From Neocallimastix lanati (nom. inval.) (Eukaryota > Neocallimastigomycota > Neocallimastigomycetes > Neocallimastigales > Neocallimastigaceae), in the NCBI GenBank assembly GCA_016946835.1, contig JACVTC010000046.1:170001-207500 (forward strand): DNA of 37,500 bases, given 5' to 3'. Below, piece after piece: positions 22,477 through 36,011 of this stretch. Every line of letters begins with the position of its first letter. Positions within the stretch are counted from its first letter, which is position 1. Under the pieces are notes generated by a model, which did no database searches, was not told the DNA's origin, and saw only the letters and a list, made by a program, of their open reading frames with translations. The position numbers were made by a program, and so were the translations under genes.

Positions 22477-24793
22477 ATGATGTCATTGAAACTTTTAAAT
22501 TATATATTATGTATAATATTATTTTTTAATAATATATTTATAAAATCAGAAGCAAAAGCAACATTTAATAATTTAATATGTTATTTACCTCAATATCCTT
22601 GGAATCTATATAAAGATTATATAAAAAGCAATAGCAATTATAATAACAATAATAATAATTATAATAATAATAACAATAATAATAATTATAATAATAATAA
22701 CAATAATAATAATCAAACCATCAACAATTTTTATGAAAATTATGAAAATGATGGTGACTATGGAAAAACAGATTTCATAAAGATAAAAAGATTTCAAAAA
22801 AAAATTAATATAAATAATCATATTGTAAAGAATTTCAAGTCGAACCATCAACCAGTTTCAAAAAAATTTCATATTCCTCATATTGGACGAAATGAAAAAA
22901 GAAATTTATTAGAAACTTTTAAAAGTCATAATGAAAATGGTAATTATTATTATTATTTTTTTTTTATATTAAATAAAAGTTATGAAATTAATACTTATTT
23001 TTGTTTAAATATATATTTATATATAATTTTAAATATTTAATAAATTTCTTAAAACGTAATTTATATATTTTATATAAATGTATATGTATATATATATATA
23101 CATTATATTTTATATTATATTGACATTTATATTTATTTCAATGCAATTTTTAAATATAAATCAAATACAAAAAAAAAAAAAAATTCAATATAATTTTTAA
23201 AAATAAATAATTAAAAAATAAAAATAAAAATAAAATAAAATAAATAAATAAATAAACAAATTATAAAAGAAAATCATTTATTAAATAAAAGAAGATTAGA
23301 TAATTTTATACTTGAAGATAGTCTATATTTCAATCAGTATTTTGGAAGTCAATTAAATACTATTGAAAAATATATCTATGATGTTTTAGTTAGTCAATTA
23401 AAAAATGTAACCCTTCTCTCATTTATTGTTGATGTTGATTTTAATGATGACTATTCTGTAAAGTTAAAAGATATCATTAGTATTATGGAAAGAGTTTTTG
23501 GAGCTATTTCAATGGATCATCCAGATATTTGGTGGATTTCTAAATATCAAATCCATTATAAAATTAAACCCAGTAATACCGATAATATAGACGATACTAA
23601 TACTAAAACTAATACTAATAATGATAATGATAATGATAATAATACTGATAATAATGATAAAAATGATAATAATAATAATAATAATGAAAATGAGATACGT
23701 CTTCGTTATAGGAGTTCAGCTTATCCTAAAAAAATTAAAGCTTATAGTAGATTAAATCGTGGTAAGGATCATTATGATTCTCAAAATAATATAAATATTT
23801 ATAAAAGTAATAGTCATAATCGTTTATATTATGTTAATGCCACAACAATTAGATTAAATTATGAAGATGAGCAGAGTAGCGGTAATAGAAGAATAAAAAA
23901 GAAAAGAAGAGAAATTAAAGAGCGAAATAAAATCAATATTGAAGAAGATAATGATGATAATGATGACAATTATTTATCCAAAATTCAACTTCAACTTTGT
24001 TCAAGTCCAAAGGATAATATCTGTAATACTTATACTATTAATGATATTAATCGAATGAATGGTCTAATAGAGAAAAAAATTCAGGATATTTTAAGTAATG
24101 CAAAATTATATTTTGAAAAAAAGAAAAATCAAAATAATGATTCTGATGATAGTAATAGTAGTAGTAGTAGTAGTAGTAATATTTCAAATTCAAATAAGGA
24201 TAAAACACTTTCAAATAATAAAGATGTTAAAATAACAGAATATGAATTTATTAAATATATTCATGATTTACTTATTAAGAATATTGAATATGGATTTTCC
24301 GATAATGATTTTACAGAATATACAATCTATGGAGCCCTCATTGAACATCGTTGTGTCTGTGAAGGGTTTTCTGAGGCGTTTATGATTCTTGCACAACGAG
24401 TAAAAATATTTACAATATTAGCGACAAGTAATACTCATCAATGGAATATGGTATTTTTAGAAGGTAAATGGTATGCTTTAGATGTTACCTGGGATATACC
24501 CAATTATTCTTCACTTAGTATTATTAATAAACATAAAGAAGTTGGTAGATTAAAAAAGAAAAGAAATACTATTTCTTCTTCTGATATCCAAACTAATGAT
24601 GGTAATTTTTTTTTTTTTTTTAATGTATATTTATAAAAATTTTAATTTATATTAAATTCATTAAATTCTTTTAACATTATTAATATTAATTATTATGTAT
24701 AACATTAATTATATATTTTTATATTCAATTATAATTATTGATATTTAAAAAATATATATAAATGAATTTAAACTAAATACATTTTTTACTTTA

Positions 24794-24828
<35 letters not shown>

Positions 24829-25081
24829 TGAAAAACATTTAGATTTTGATATTGAAAATAAAAAACTATTTGATAAAGTGAATGTATCCTTTTTCTTAAT
24901 AGGAAATAAAACTGTCATCAAAGAAAGAAATAATGATATTTTCCAAAATGAACCGAATCATCAATTGTGTAATTATATTATTTATCCTTATGCCTTTGGT
25001 TTTAGATACCCCACTCTCGATGATAATAAATATAATATAGAATCAAAATATAAGAAACATATCCATATTCATATTAAATAA
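22477..25081 (+). CDS. Secreted transglutaminase-like (bacterial-type) protein, 3 exons, 677 aa
   Basis: Exons 22477-22939, 23270-24601 and 24843-25081 join in frame with GTAATT donors and AAAAG/TTTAG acceptors; stop TAA at 25081. The first ~28 residues form a signal peptide (hydrophobic 'ILCIILFFNNIFI', then a small-residue end near 'SEAKA'), so the protein is probably secreted or surface-bound. A transglutaminase-like core lies at about 505-565: 'YGALIEHRCVCEGFSEAF' with the likely nucleophile Cys518, 'HQWNMV' with His544, and 'GKWYALDVTWD' with Asp559. This is the family's Cys-His-Asp triad in the usual order and spacing, in the style of bacterial cell-surface transglutaminase-like proteins. 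Exon 3 ('VSFFLIGNKTVIKERNN') resembles the strand that follows the core in such proteins. Asn/Asp-rich inserts (about 48-78 and 275-305) are low-complexity. The substrate and whether it crosslinks or cleaves are not readable here. Confidence 0.82.
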
Positions 25082-25389
25082 AAAAGTATAATCAAAAAAA
25101 AAAAAAAAAGCAATTTATTAAAAAATCAATAAGTCACGTTAAAATTAAATAAAAAACTAAATAAAAAAAAAAATTATATTTTATTTATTAAAAAAATAAT
25201 ATATAATATATATAATATATATAATATACATAAAATATATAAACAACATATATTATAATATTCAAATATTTATTTATTTATTTATTATTTTTTTGACAAC
25301 TATATAATTTTTTATTTAATTTATAATTTTATATTTCAATTGTTCAACTTTCTTTTTAATTATATAAATTATATAAAATTATATAATTA
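25082..25389. other. AT-rich 3' flank, nothing recognised
   Basis: TA-rich sequence after the transglutaminase-like gene stop, with ATATAATAT-type short repeats. No frame or motif is apparent beyond the expected 3' UTR. Confidence 0.6.
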
Positions 25390-25958
25390 TTTAATTTTAT
25401 TACTCAATGAACGAAAACCATCTTAATTTTCGTTGTACTGAGGATGATAGTTAAAAATCCAAACATTTCACAATAAATATTTTTTGGTACAATAGCTTAT
25501 TACAGAGTTTGTAATCGATATTATTTATCAAAGTTATTAATTAATTTTAAAAAAATTTTTTTTATGAAATAGTATCATTTTTATTCCATGGATCTTTTTT
25601 TTTTTTTTTGGATAGTACTTTTATATCTTCTCGTATAGGAAATTGATTCATTCCACCTCATGTACTTTTTTTCAATTTTTTCTTTTTTTTTTTTTTTTTT
25701 TTTAATATAGGCAGAAATGTAGTTATGCCTATTGTGATTAATTACTTTTACGAAATGAACAATTTGTATTCCATTGGATCTACTGTTGTCATGAGCGTAG
25801 ACGTCGAACCAATAAGGCAAAGAAGAAATTCTGATACAATTTTGAATAATATTTTTTTTTTTAATCCATATGGAGTTTTATTATCGAATGAATGGGAAGA
25901 GTTAGAGGCTATTTCGTTCATTGAAACTCATGTATTTTTTTTTAATAAATATTATTAA
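25390..25958 (+). pseudogene. Possible decayed coding relic of unknown origin
   Basis: Base complexity rises here compared with the flanks. Plus-strand fragments look protein-like: about 25407-25450 ('MNENHLNFRCTEDDS', then a stop) and 25725-25958 (77 codons, with 'NEWEELEAISFIETH'). They are broken by homopolymer runs at about 25597, 25690 and 25853. I do not recognise the source. A degenerate transposon protein or a dead gene are both possible; the minus strand also carries a 79-codon frame over the same ground. Confidence 0.3.
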
Positions 25959-27539
25959 ATAAAGTTTATTCCTAGTTTAAGAAAAAAAAAAAAAAAATAA
26001 TTTTACCTATTTTTATTTTAAATACTTTTATTTTTTATATTTTATATTTTACCAATGAAATAAATAATAAATTTTAAAAAAATAATAATTAAAATTATTA
26101 AAAAAAAATACATACATATATATATATAAATTAATATTCAACTAAAAACAATATATATTAAGCAATGAATAATAAATAATTAATAATATGAAAGATAATT
26201 AGCCAATAACAATAATCAAGACCAATAATAAAATAGTTTTTTTTTTTTTTAATATAAAATAATTATACTTTTTTGTTTATTTTTATTTATTATTCAATTT
26301 AGTTTTTTTTTTATTTTTCCTTATTAAATATAAAAAATAAAAAAAATAAAAGGAAAGGAAGGTGAAAGTGAGGTAAAGTGAGATAAAAAAGAAAATTTGT
26401 TAAAAAAAAAAAAAAATTATTATTATTATTTTATTTTTATTCTGAACAATTATTAAATTAATTTTCCTTTTTTCCTTTTTTCCTTTTTCTTTTCTAATTT
26501 TTTATTTTTTATTCTTTTTTTTTATTTTTTATTTTTTTTTTAAATATAATTTTGAACTTTTTTTTATATTAATAATATTATATACATATATGTTCACTTA
26601 CATATATTTATATTGATTTAAATAAATGTATTTATTTAAATATATTTATTTAATATATTATTAACATTTTAAATATTTATTTTTTTTATTTTATTTGTTG
26701 TTATAATATATATTAAATAACTATATATATTTTATATATTTTATATTTTACATATACTTTTTATAAATATATTTTGTTTATATTCTCTCTATATATTAGA
26801 ATAATTTTTTAATAAAAAAAGATAAAAAGAAAAAAAACCTTATTAAAGTTGCAGATAATAAAATTTTAATATATTATTCAATTGATATTCACCTTTTTTA
26901 AAATAATCCTCTATTATATTGTAATATTATATATATAATTGACACATATAATTATATATTCTAATATATATTTTTTATATTTTTTTTATTTTTAAAATTT
27001 TAAATTTTAAATTTTATATTTATATTATATTAATCCATAATATATGTAATATATATATGAAATATATTTCAATTTATATTTTATTAATTATTTAATGTAT
27101 TTATATAAATCTTTTAATTTAATTTAATTTTTTTGTACACTTTTTTTTTTTTTAATTTAAAAATAAATAAAATAAATAAATAATTTAATTAATTAATTAC
27201 ATAATTAATTTATTAATAAATAAATAAATAATTTAATAATAAATAAATAAATAAGTAATTGAATAATTGAATTAATAATTGAATAATTAAATAAACAGGT
27301 AAGTATATAGATATTAATTATCAGCATCTACTTTCATATATAAAATTTTAATTTATTTATTTACTATATATAATGATGAATAATGATAAATAATAAATAA
27401 TTCAATTGATTTATAATAAATAAAATTATTTGATTATAATTCATAATTATTTAATTAATTAATATTTATTTATTTATTTACATTTTTAATGTTAACTGAT
27501 TTTCTGTAAATTTTGAAATGATATCTTTTTTTTTTTTTT

Positions 27540-27755
27540 TTGTATTTTCAAAGAATTATTTTTATATTAATAGGTATGTGGCTTATTAACTAATTTAATA
27601 ATAAAGTTTAATAGAATGTAAAATGATGTCAGTATAAAAAAAAAGATAATACTGAACGTACTTTAGTATCAGTTGACATATATTGACATGTTGATCAAGT
27701 AGTATTAAATAATTAGATCCAACCACTGTTAGGCATGGAATGAGATTCAAAAAAA
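27540..27755. other. Higher-complexity island in gene-poor DNA, unidentified
   Basis: About 215 bp with mixed base composition, including GTTGACATATATTGACATG and ATCCAACCACTGTTAGGCAT. No frame or tRNA cloverleaf could be drawn from it. It may be a solo LTR, a SINE-like remnant or a regulatory block. Confidence 0.3.
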
Positions 27756-28166
27756 AATTTTTTTTATTTTTAATTTTCTATCTAATAATTATAATATATT
27801 AGAATTAAAATTAATATTCTTTAATTTATATAAAATTATGTAAATTATATACAAAATCATTAATAAAGAATTTTAAATTATAATAATAATAATAATAATA
27901 ATACATAATAAATAATAATGATTATAATAAATAAAAATATTAATAGTAATTAAAATAATTTTAATAATTTAAATCATAAAAAATATTTAGAATCTATTAC
28001 AATAAATAAATAAATAAATAATAAATAAATAAATAAATAAAAATAAAGAGTATAATGCAAACTATATATAATATATTTTATAAAAAAAATAAAAAAAAAA
28101 AAAAAAAAAAACAATATATAAAATTAAAAATATATAATAGTAATAGTAATAATAAATAATAAATAA

Positions 28167-28168
28167 TA

Positions 28169-28247
<79 letters not shown>
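28167..28247. repeat. (TAA)n microsatellite
   Basis: About 27 TAA units, preceded by AAATAAT units at 28150-28170, the same heptamer as the array at 20823-21298. Confidence 0.9.
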
Positions 28248-28251
<4 letters not shown>

Positions 28252-29084
28252 GGATAAACTTCAAAATATAAATAAAGTTTTTTAAGATAGGTTTAAATAA
28301 TAATAAAATTTTATACTTAATTAATATAAAATAATTTATATTAAATTGAAAATTGATGTAATATATTAATCAAATATATTGTATTCTTAAAAATATAAGA
28401 AAAAACAGAAATTTTATTATTTTTTTCTTTACTTTTAAATTAAAAAAAAAAAAAAAATATTAAAAAATATTCATATATTAAAATAAAATATTGTTATATT
28501 AAAAAAATAGTATTAAATAGTAAAAGATAATGAAATAATAATAATAAAAAAAAAGAATAAGGAGCTATAAATAAAAGCTAATAATAATAAAAAAAAGACT
28601 ATAATCATAATTATAATGAAAAATAAATAAATAAATACATAAAAAAGAAAAAAGAAACTATGGAAAAATAATTAAATAAATCTTATATTCATTCAGGAAT
28701 AATTATTTTAAAAGAAAAATATACCTTAGAAAAAAAAATATCTATATATATATATATATATAGATATGAATAGCTACTAAGAAAAATAAAAACAAAATCA
28801 AAAAAAAAAAAAAAAAAAAAAGATAATTTATAAATATTACTTATAATTCAGTAATAACTATAAATAATTAAACAATATTAAAGACAATTTAAAATAATAA
28901 AATCAAAAATACAGAAAAAAAAAAATAAAAATATATATAAATATATATATATATTTAGTCAATTAACATAAAATTGTTAGTATTGTTAAATAAAAGAAAT
29001 TATCAATTATATAATAATATAAACACTATAATATTCAATATATCAATTATAAGATAATATAAATACAATAATATTCAATAACTT

Positions 29085-29133
<49 letters not shown>

Positions 29134-29406
29134 TAAGAAATAAATAATTAAGTATTAAAATCGACAAACAAACGTTACAGGCACTTTTATAAATATATCT
29201 TTGTAATCAAAAGGAATAATCAAATTATTATATAATTTTTATTTTATTTTAATTTTTTTTTTTTTTTTTTTTTAAATTTAAAAAAAAAATTACCTTTTTT
29301 ATATTATTATTTTTATTTTTTTTCTTTTTTTTTTTAAAAAAAAATAATAATAAAATAAATATAAATATAAATATTTATTATATAAAAATATAAATGATAA
29401 TTAATC

Positions 29407-30851
29407 ATGAATATTGATTCTCAAGAGAATAATAATTACACTCATAATAGAAATGGAAGTAAAGCTAGTTTAATGGAAATTTCAGAAAATGTATATACAC
29501 ATAATCGAAATACTAGTAAATCTAATATAAATGAAAATGGAAAATATTCACATAACAGAAACGAAAGTAAAACAAACATTAATAACATAACGAATTTGTT
29601 AAGTAAACGTATAGGAACAGCTAGAAAAGTTAAAATAAATGATAGAGGAAGTTCTCTTCAAAAAAATAATTTAGATTCTAATTTTCATAAAACTTCTTAT
29701 TCTAATTTTCGTACGAATTCAAATAGTGATTTTGTAATTTCAACAAGAGAAAGTTCATTATTATATAATAACAATAATGTCAATAGCAATAGCAATATTA
29801 ATAATAGTAATTTTAATTCTAATTATAATTTTAATTCTATTAATAATATTACTATTAACAATACATCTAAAGATCTTGCAATACTCTATTCAAATCAATC
29901 GAGAGAAAATTTAAATTATTTATATCCTTATCAAAAACACTCACCTACCTCTCCAAGGGATGTTAATTTACAAAATAATTCACAATTAGGATATAAAAAT
30001 AGTTTAACGGATAATCAAAATATAATAAGTAACGGTTATCGTTCCAAAACAAATGTTAACAATTCACATTATTCCCCAACCTCTTCTACTCCTATTTCTC
30101 CAATATATTCAAATTCTAGAGAAAATTATTACAATCAAAAAGAAAATAAGCATAACAATTATTATAATTCACAATCCACCAATGGTAACTTTTTTTTTTT
30201 TTTTAAAAAAAAATTTTTTTATAATAATTAAATGTTTTGATTAATAAAATAATAATAATAGTAATAATAATGATGTAATAATGATAATAAATATAATAAT
30301 AATGATGAAAACAATTATTATAATAAATATTATAATAATGAAATTTTAAATAAATTCATATTCATTTTTTCTTTTATTATTATCTTATATTACATTAAAT
30401 TTTATTATTATTGTTATTACTATTATCATAATTTTAGTCATAGTTAAAAAAGTAAAAATAAATAAATAAATAAAAAAGATTTATTTATTTAATATTATTA
30501 TTTTATTATTTTAATATACATCATCCATGTTATAGATGTCATTATAAATCCAATTTTAAGAAATAAAAAAATGAAACTATGGACCTTAAATGATGTCCTT
30601 ATATGGTTATCAGATAATAATCTTGAAAAATATAAAGAATCATTTAAAAGTATATATGAATTGAAATATTTTTTATTCTATAAAAATTATTCATACATAG
30701 ATATAAATATAAATTTAGTTATAACTTTTAAATATTTATTAACTCTACTAATCAATAAATTATAATTATTATTTTTTTTTTTTCTTTTTTTATTAATTTT
30801 TTTGATATATTGAAAACTATATATAATTCGATAAACAAAAACAATTTTATA

Positions 30852-30897
<46 letters not shown>

Positions 30898-33800
30898 ATT
30901 AAAAAAATGTAATATTAACAATAATAATTTTTACTAACAATAAAAAAAATAATAATAATAAAAATAATTATAATTATAACAATAAGATATGAAAATGGAT
31001 GGAAAGACATTAATGAAACAAAATTATGAAACTTTACTTGATTTATCCTATATAGATAAAGTCAAGATAATTACATTAAGAAATGCAATATTACAATTAG
31101 AAAAAACAAAAGATAAGGTATTTTTTAAAGAAATATATATATATATTAATAAGCTTAATTATATATATATATATGTATATATTTTTAATATTCCAATAAA
31201 AATATTATTTAAACTATTTAATATAATTAAAATTAAATTAAAAAAAAATATATATATATATATATTTTATTTTTTTTTTTTTATTTTTTAATTATTTAAT
31301 TTAATAAAGAATAAGAATCAACAATATACCCAAAATTCAAGACAAATATATGATCAATTACAAGTACCGTATAGAGATGTTGATTTAATAAATGAAGATG
31401 CATATCATAATTTAACGAAATCAAGAAGTTTCGAATCATTACAAGACAAAAAAGAAACTGGAGAATATACACCTTCTTCGGAAACATTTTCATTACCAAG
31501 AAAAGTAAATCAAATGAATTTCTATCCTCCTAAAAGATACCCAAGTGGTGATGACAAAAATGAAATGAATACCAATAAAATACCGGGATTAATAAGAACC
31601 ACTTCATTGAAAAAGAAAAAGTTAAATAAAGATGAAAGTTTAAACCAACAACCTCTCATTAATCCAAGATCTTCTTCAAGAAATATTGAAAAAAATAAAT
31701 ATAGAAGAAAACATGATAATACTAAACTAAAAACACCAACGAGTGGTAGTAAATCGGGTACTCCTTTAAAGGATAAGCATTTCATCTTTAATTTTGCTAA
31801 TTCTCCAAATTCTGCTAAGGAACCAACTTTTGAAATGAATTCTACTTATGTTCAAAGTCCAATTAAATCAGCAGAAGCTATATCTTATGAAGAAAAATTA
31901 AAGGATGATATAAGTACAACTACCTCTCCTCTCTTGAAAAGTATGAATAGTGTAACGACCTTATCCTCTCCTAACATTACTCCAATTCCAAAATTCCTTA
32001 TAAAAATTTCAAATGTTAAACAAACTCAATCACATACCTTGGATATAACTAATTATACCAATGAATTGAAACTATGGGAAAGAATTTTTACAAAATTTGA
32101 TATCGCATTAACAAAAGAAAACTTTGAAAATTATTCCTTTTCATTGGTTCAAAATGGTCAAAAAGGTATATTAATAATTTATATTATATTTTATTTTTTA
32201 TTTTTTTTATATTTTTTTTTTTGTTTTTTTCATATGTATAAAATTATATATATATTTTCATATATTATTATTCTTTGAATATTTATAATATTATATCTAT
32301 TATATTTCATATATTATTTTTTTTTTCAAATAATATTTATAATATCATATCTATAATATTTCATATACTATTATTCATATAATATTTTTTGTATTATATC
32401 TATTACGTTTTATATATTGTTTTTCATATAATATTTATAATATCATATCTATAATATTTCATATACTATTATTCATATAATATTTTTTGTATTATATCTA
32501 TTACGTTTTATATATTGTTTTTCATATAATATTTATAATATCATATCTATAATATTTCATATACTATTATCCATGTAATACTCATAATATATCTATTATA
32601 TTTCATATAATATTTTTAATATCATATCTATTACGTTTTATATATTATTTTTCATATAATATTTATAATATCATATCTATTATATTTCATATACTATTAT
32701 TCATATAATATTCATAATATATCTATTATATTTCATATAATATTTTTAATATATCTATTATATTTCATATAATATTTTTAATATCATATCTATTACGTTT
32801 TATATATTATTTTTCATATAATATTTATAATATTAATGGTTAATAATTATATATATATATATACTATTAATTTTATTTAATAATCAATGAATTTTTTGTA
32901 AAAATAAAATAAAATAAAAACATTTTTTAATATTAATAAATAAAAAGTTCCATTCAGTACAAAAGATTTAATGAATATGATAGAAGCTAATGAAAGTAAT
33001 ACAATGATTGAATTAATATTAGAAAGTAAATCAGATTTAATTAAAACAAATTCCATACCTGTATCAGTACAAGTTCCAGTATATAAACCAAAGGTATCAC
33101 CAATAACCTCCCCAATTATTAATACCATTTCAAGATCAGGAATGAAAAATGTTAATATTCGTAATATTACTGAAACGATTAATAAAAATAAAACGACCAG
33201 TAATATTAAATTAACAAATGTACCTCCAAAGAATAAGCATAATTTATTAACTAATATTAAACCTGAAATTAAAAAATTTGGTGAAAGACCTCCAAGTGTG
33301 GAGATTTGTGATCAATTAGAACAATATTTCCCTGATGTTAATAAAACAAAAAGTGAAAAGATAAAGAGTATTGTTATGGAAAATATTAAATATAAGAGAC
33401 TAAGTAGGTTGTCAAGATTATCCCAAAGTCATAGTTCCTTTTCAAGTTATGATAGTCGTAGTATGGTGGGTAATGTCTCTGAAGAATTTGATGAAGAAAT
33501 TAATCCAGAAATTAAAAGTATATATATTAAAAAACCGGATTATCATGTTTATTCTATTAAGAGAGTATCAACGAAGGTTTATCAAAAAGCTGAAATGAGT
33601 CAGAGACCAAATATTCATCATGAAGAAATTATTGATGTACAAGAAATATTACCAAGTGATTCTGTTTCAAATGATGGAAGTAATAGTAACAGAAAAATTT
33701 CCTTTAGTGATAAGCGTCATAATAGTAAGGTTCTCTCAATTATTACTTCTCCAGATAAATTAAGAGAATTAAGTCGAGCTAATAGAACGAAGACTTTTAA

Positions 33801-34669
33801 TGGATTTGAAGGAGTTTATGATGCGGTAGATGGTTCCTCATCAGTCATTACAAATGAAGGAGAAGGTGAAGGTGAAATAATTGAAGGAATAAGAGAAGAT
33901 GAAAGTGAAAGTGAAGGTGAGAGAGTAGCTAAAATAACTGAAAAAATAAGAAAAGAAGAAAGGGAAAGAGAAGGAAAAGAAAATGAAGAATTTGAAAATA
34001 ATGATGATATTTATACCAATGAAATTACAGATTATAGTAGTGAAATTTCTTCTGAAATTAAACCATTTGATGAAATTGCTGCTAGTACTATCCTTTCAAA
34101 TTCTACTTCTTTCACGGAACAATTAAATAACTTTAAGAAACTTATTAATGGAAATAAAGAATATATAAAATTAATGGATGATCAATTCGAAGAGAATGAA
34201 GTTGAATCACCAACTAGAAATAAAAGAAATGGTCAATATATAAATATGGGATGTGATAATGCTAATGAAAAACGTAATACTAGAAGTATTTTAGGGGATA
34301 TTGAACGTATCTATGATAAAATGTATCAAATTGTTAATTCTGAAAATAAAATGAATAAAAATAATGATAATGATAATTCGAAAGAAAGTACCTCCATACA
34401 TCATATCAATTCTTTGGAATCTAAAACGAATACTACAGCTGATAAAAAAGTGGATTCTAACCGTGAAATTGAAACTGGAATTAAAATTGAAGATAAAGAT
34501 GAAGATGAAGATGAAGATGAAGATAATTTAATTTCTGCAACACCTACTGCGGGCATTGCATCATCCGTTCCAATTACTGGTACTGAAATAACTAATAGCA
34601 TTTATGCTTCAACCACCACTTCTAATAATCATTTAGAAGTCGTAAAATCTGAAGATGATAATAATAATT

Positions 34670-34723
<54 letters not shown>

Positions 34724-35977
34724 GTAGTAGTAGTAGCAGTAATGAAAGTTTATCAGAAAAGGATCTTATTACTCCAAAACCTGATAAATATATTAGTGAA
34801 AGTAATAAAAGAAACTATAGTGCTTTTAAAGGTATTTCTGTTGTTTCTGTTGGTAGAAAATCTACCTATTCCATGAATTTAAAACAGAAAGTAATGCCAT
34901 CAGAGGCTCGTTTCTCTATTATGGTACCACAAAAACCACTTAAATGGGTTAAGGGTCAATTAATTGGTCAAGGTTCTTTCAGTAAAGTTTATCATGGTTT
35001 AAACCTTGAAACTGGTGAAATTATGGCCGTTAAACAAGTAGAACTTGCTCTTCCAATGAGTCAAGAAAATGATGAAGAATCTAAAAAGAAGAATAAACAA
35101 ATGTTGGATGCTTTACATCATGAAATTAAATTATTAAAAGATTTAAATCATGAGAATATTGTAAGATATTTAGGTTTTGAATTAACAGAGACTTCCAGTA
35201 ATGTCTTTCTTGAATATGTTTCTGGTGGTTCTGTTTCCTCTTTAATTTATAAGATTGGTAAATTTGAAGAGCCGTTAGTGAAAAGTTTAACTTCTCAAAT
35301 TGCTTCCGGTATTCAATATTTACATAATCGTTGTATTATTCATCGAGATATTAAAGGGGCTAATATTTTAGTGGATGAAGATGGAGTGGCTAAAATTTCT
35401 GATTTTGGTATCTCTAAAAAAAATGAATATGAAATGGCTTATAAGTATAATTCACGTATGTCTTTTCAAGGTTCCATTTTTTGGATGGCTCCAGAAGTCA
35501 TTCGTGGAAAGGGTTATAGTGCTAAAGTGGATATTTGGAGTTTAGGTTGTGTCGTTTTAGAAATGTTTACGGGAGTTCATCCTTGGAAACAATATAATGA
35601 AATTCAAACGGTAATGTATAATTTAGGTATGTTGAATAAACCTTATATTCCAAAACGTTTATCCCCGGAAAGTCAAGATCTCTTAAACATCTGTTTAGAC
35701 GTTAATCCTGAAAAACGTCCTACCGCTAAACAAATTCGTGCTCATTCCTTCTGTAAACCACCGGAAGTTCCATTTAATTTTAGAGAATATTATGAAAAAG
35801 CTATTGAAAAAGTTAATAATAAAAATAAAAATAAAAATAATAATAATTGGGATCTTTCAAATCTTTCTGCTCTATCAAATGATCTTACTAGTAATTCTGA
35901 AATAACTTCATATGATATGGATGTTACCTCATATGATATGGAAATGACTACAGAAGAAATTACAACAGAAGAAGAAG

Positions 35978-36011
<34 letters not shown>

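Larger units (their letters stand above)
25959..29406. other. Gene-poor AT-rich region upstream of the MAPKKK gene
   Basis: About 3.4 kb of A/T homopolymers, TA, AAAT and TAA repeats without a protein-like frame. Exceptions to the low complexity are an island at about 27540-27755 and a (TAA)n tract at about 28167-28247. A (CT)n/(TA)n junction at 29085-29126 is the only dinucleotide run using C. The last few hundred bases should carry the promoter of the gene at 29407. Confidence 0.6.

Noticed and set aside
27690-27755. Possible tRNA gene at the complexity island
   Set aside because: I could not form an acceptor stem or a T-arm with a GGTTCRANNCC core on either strand.
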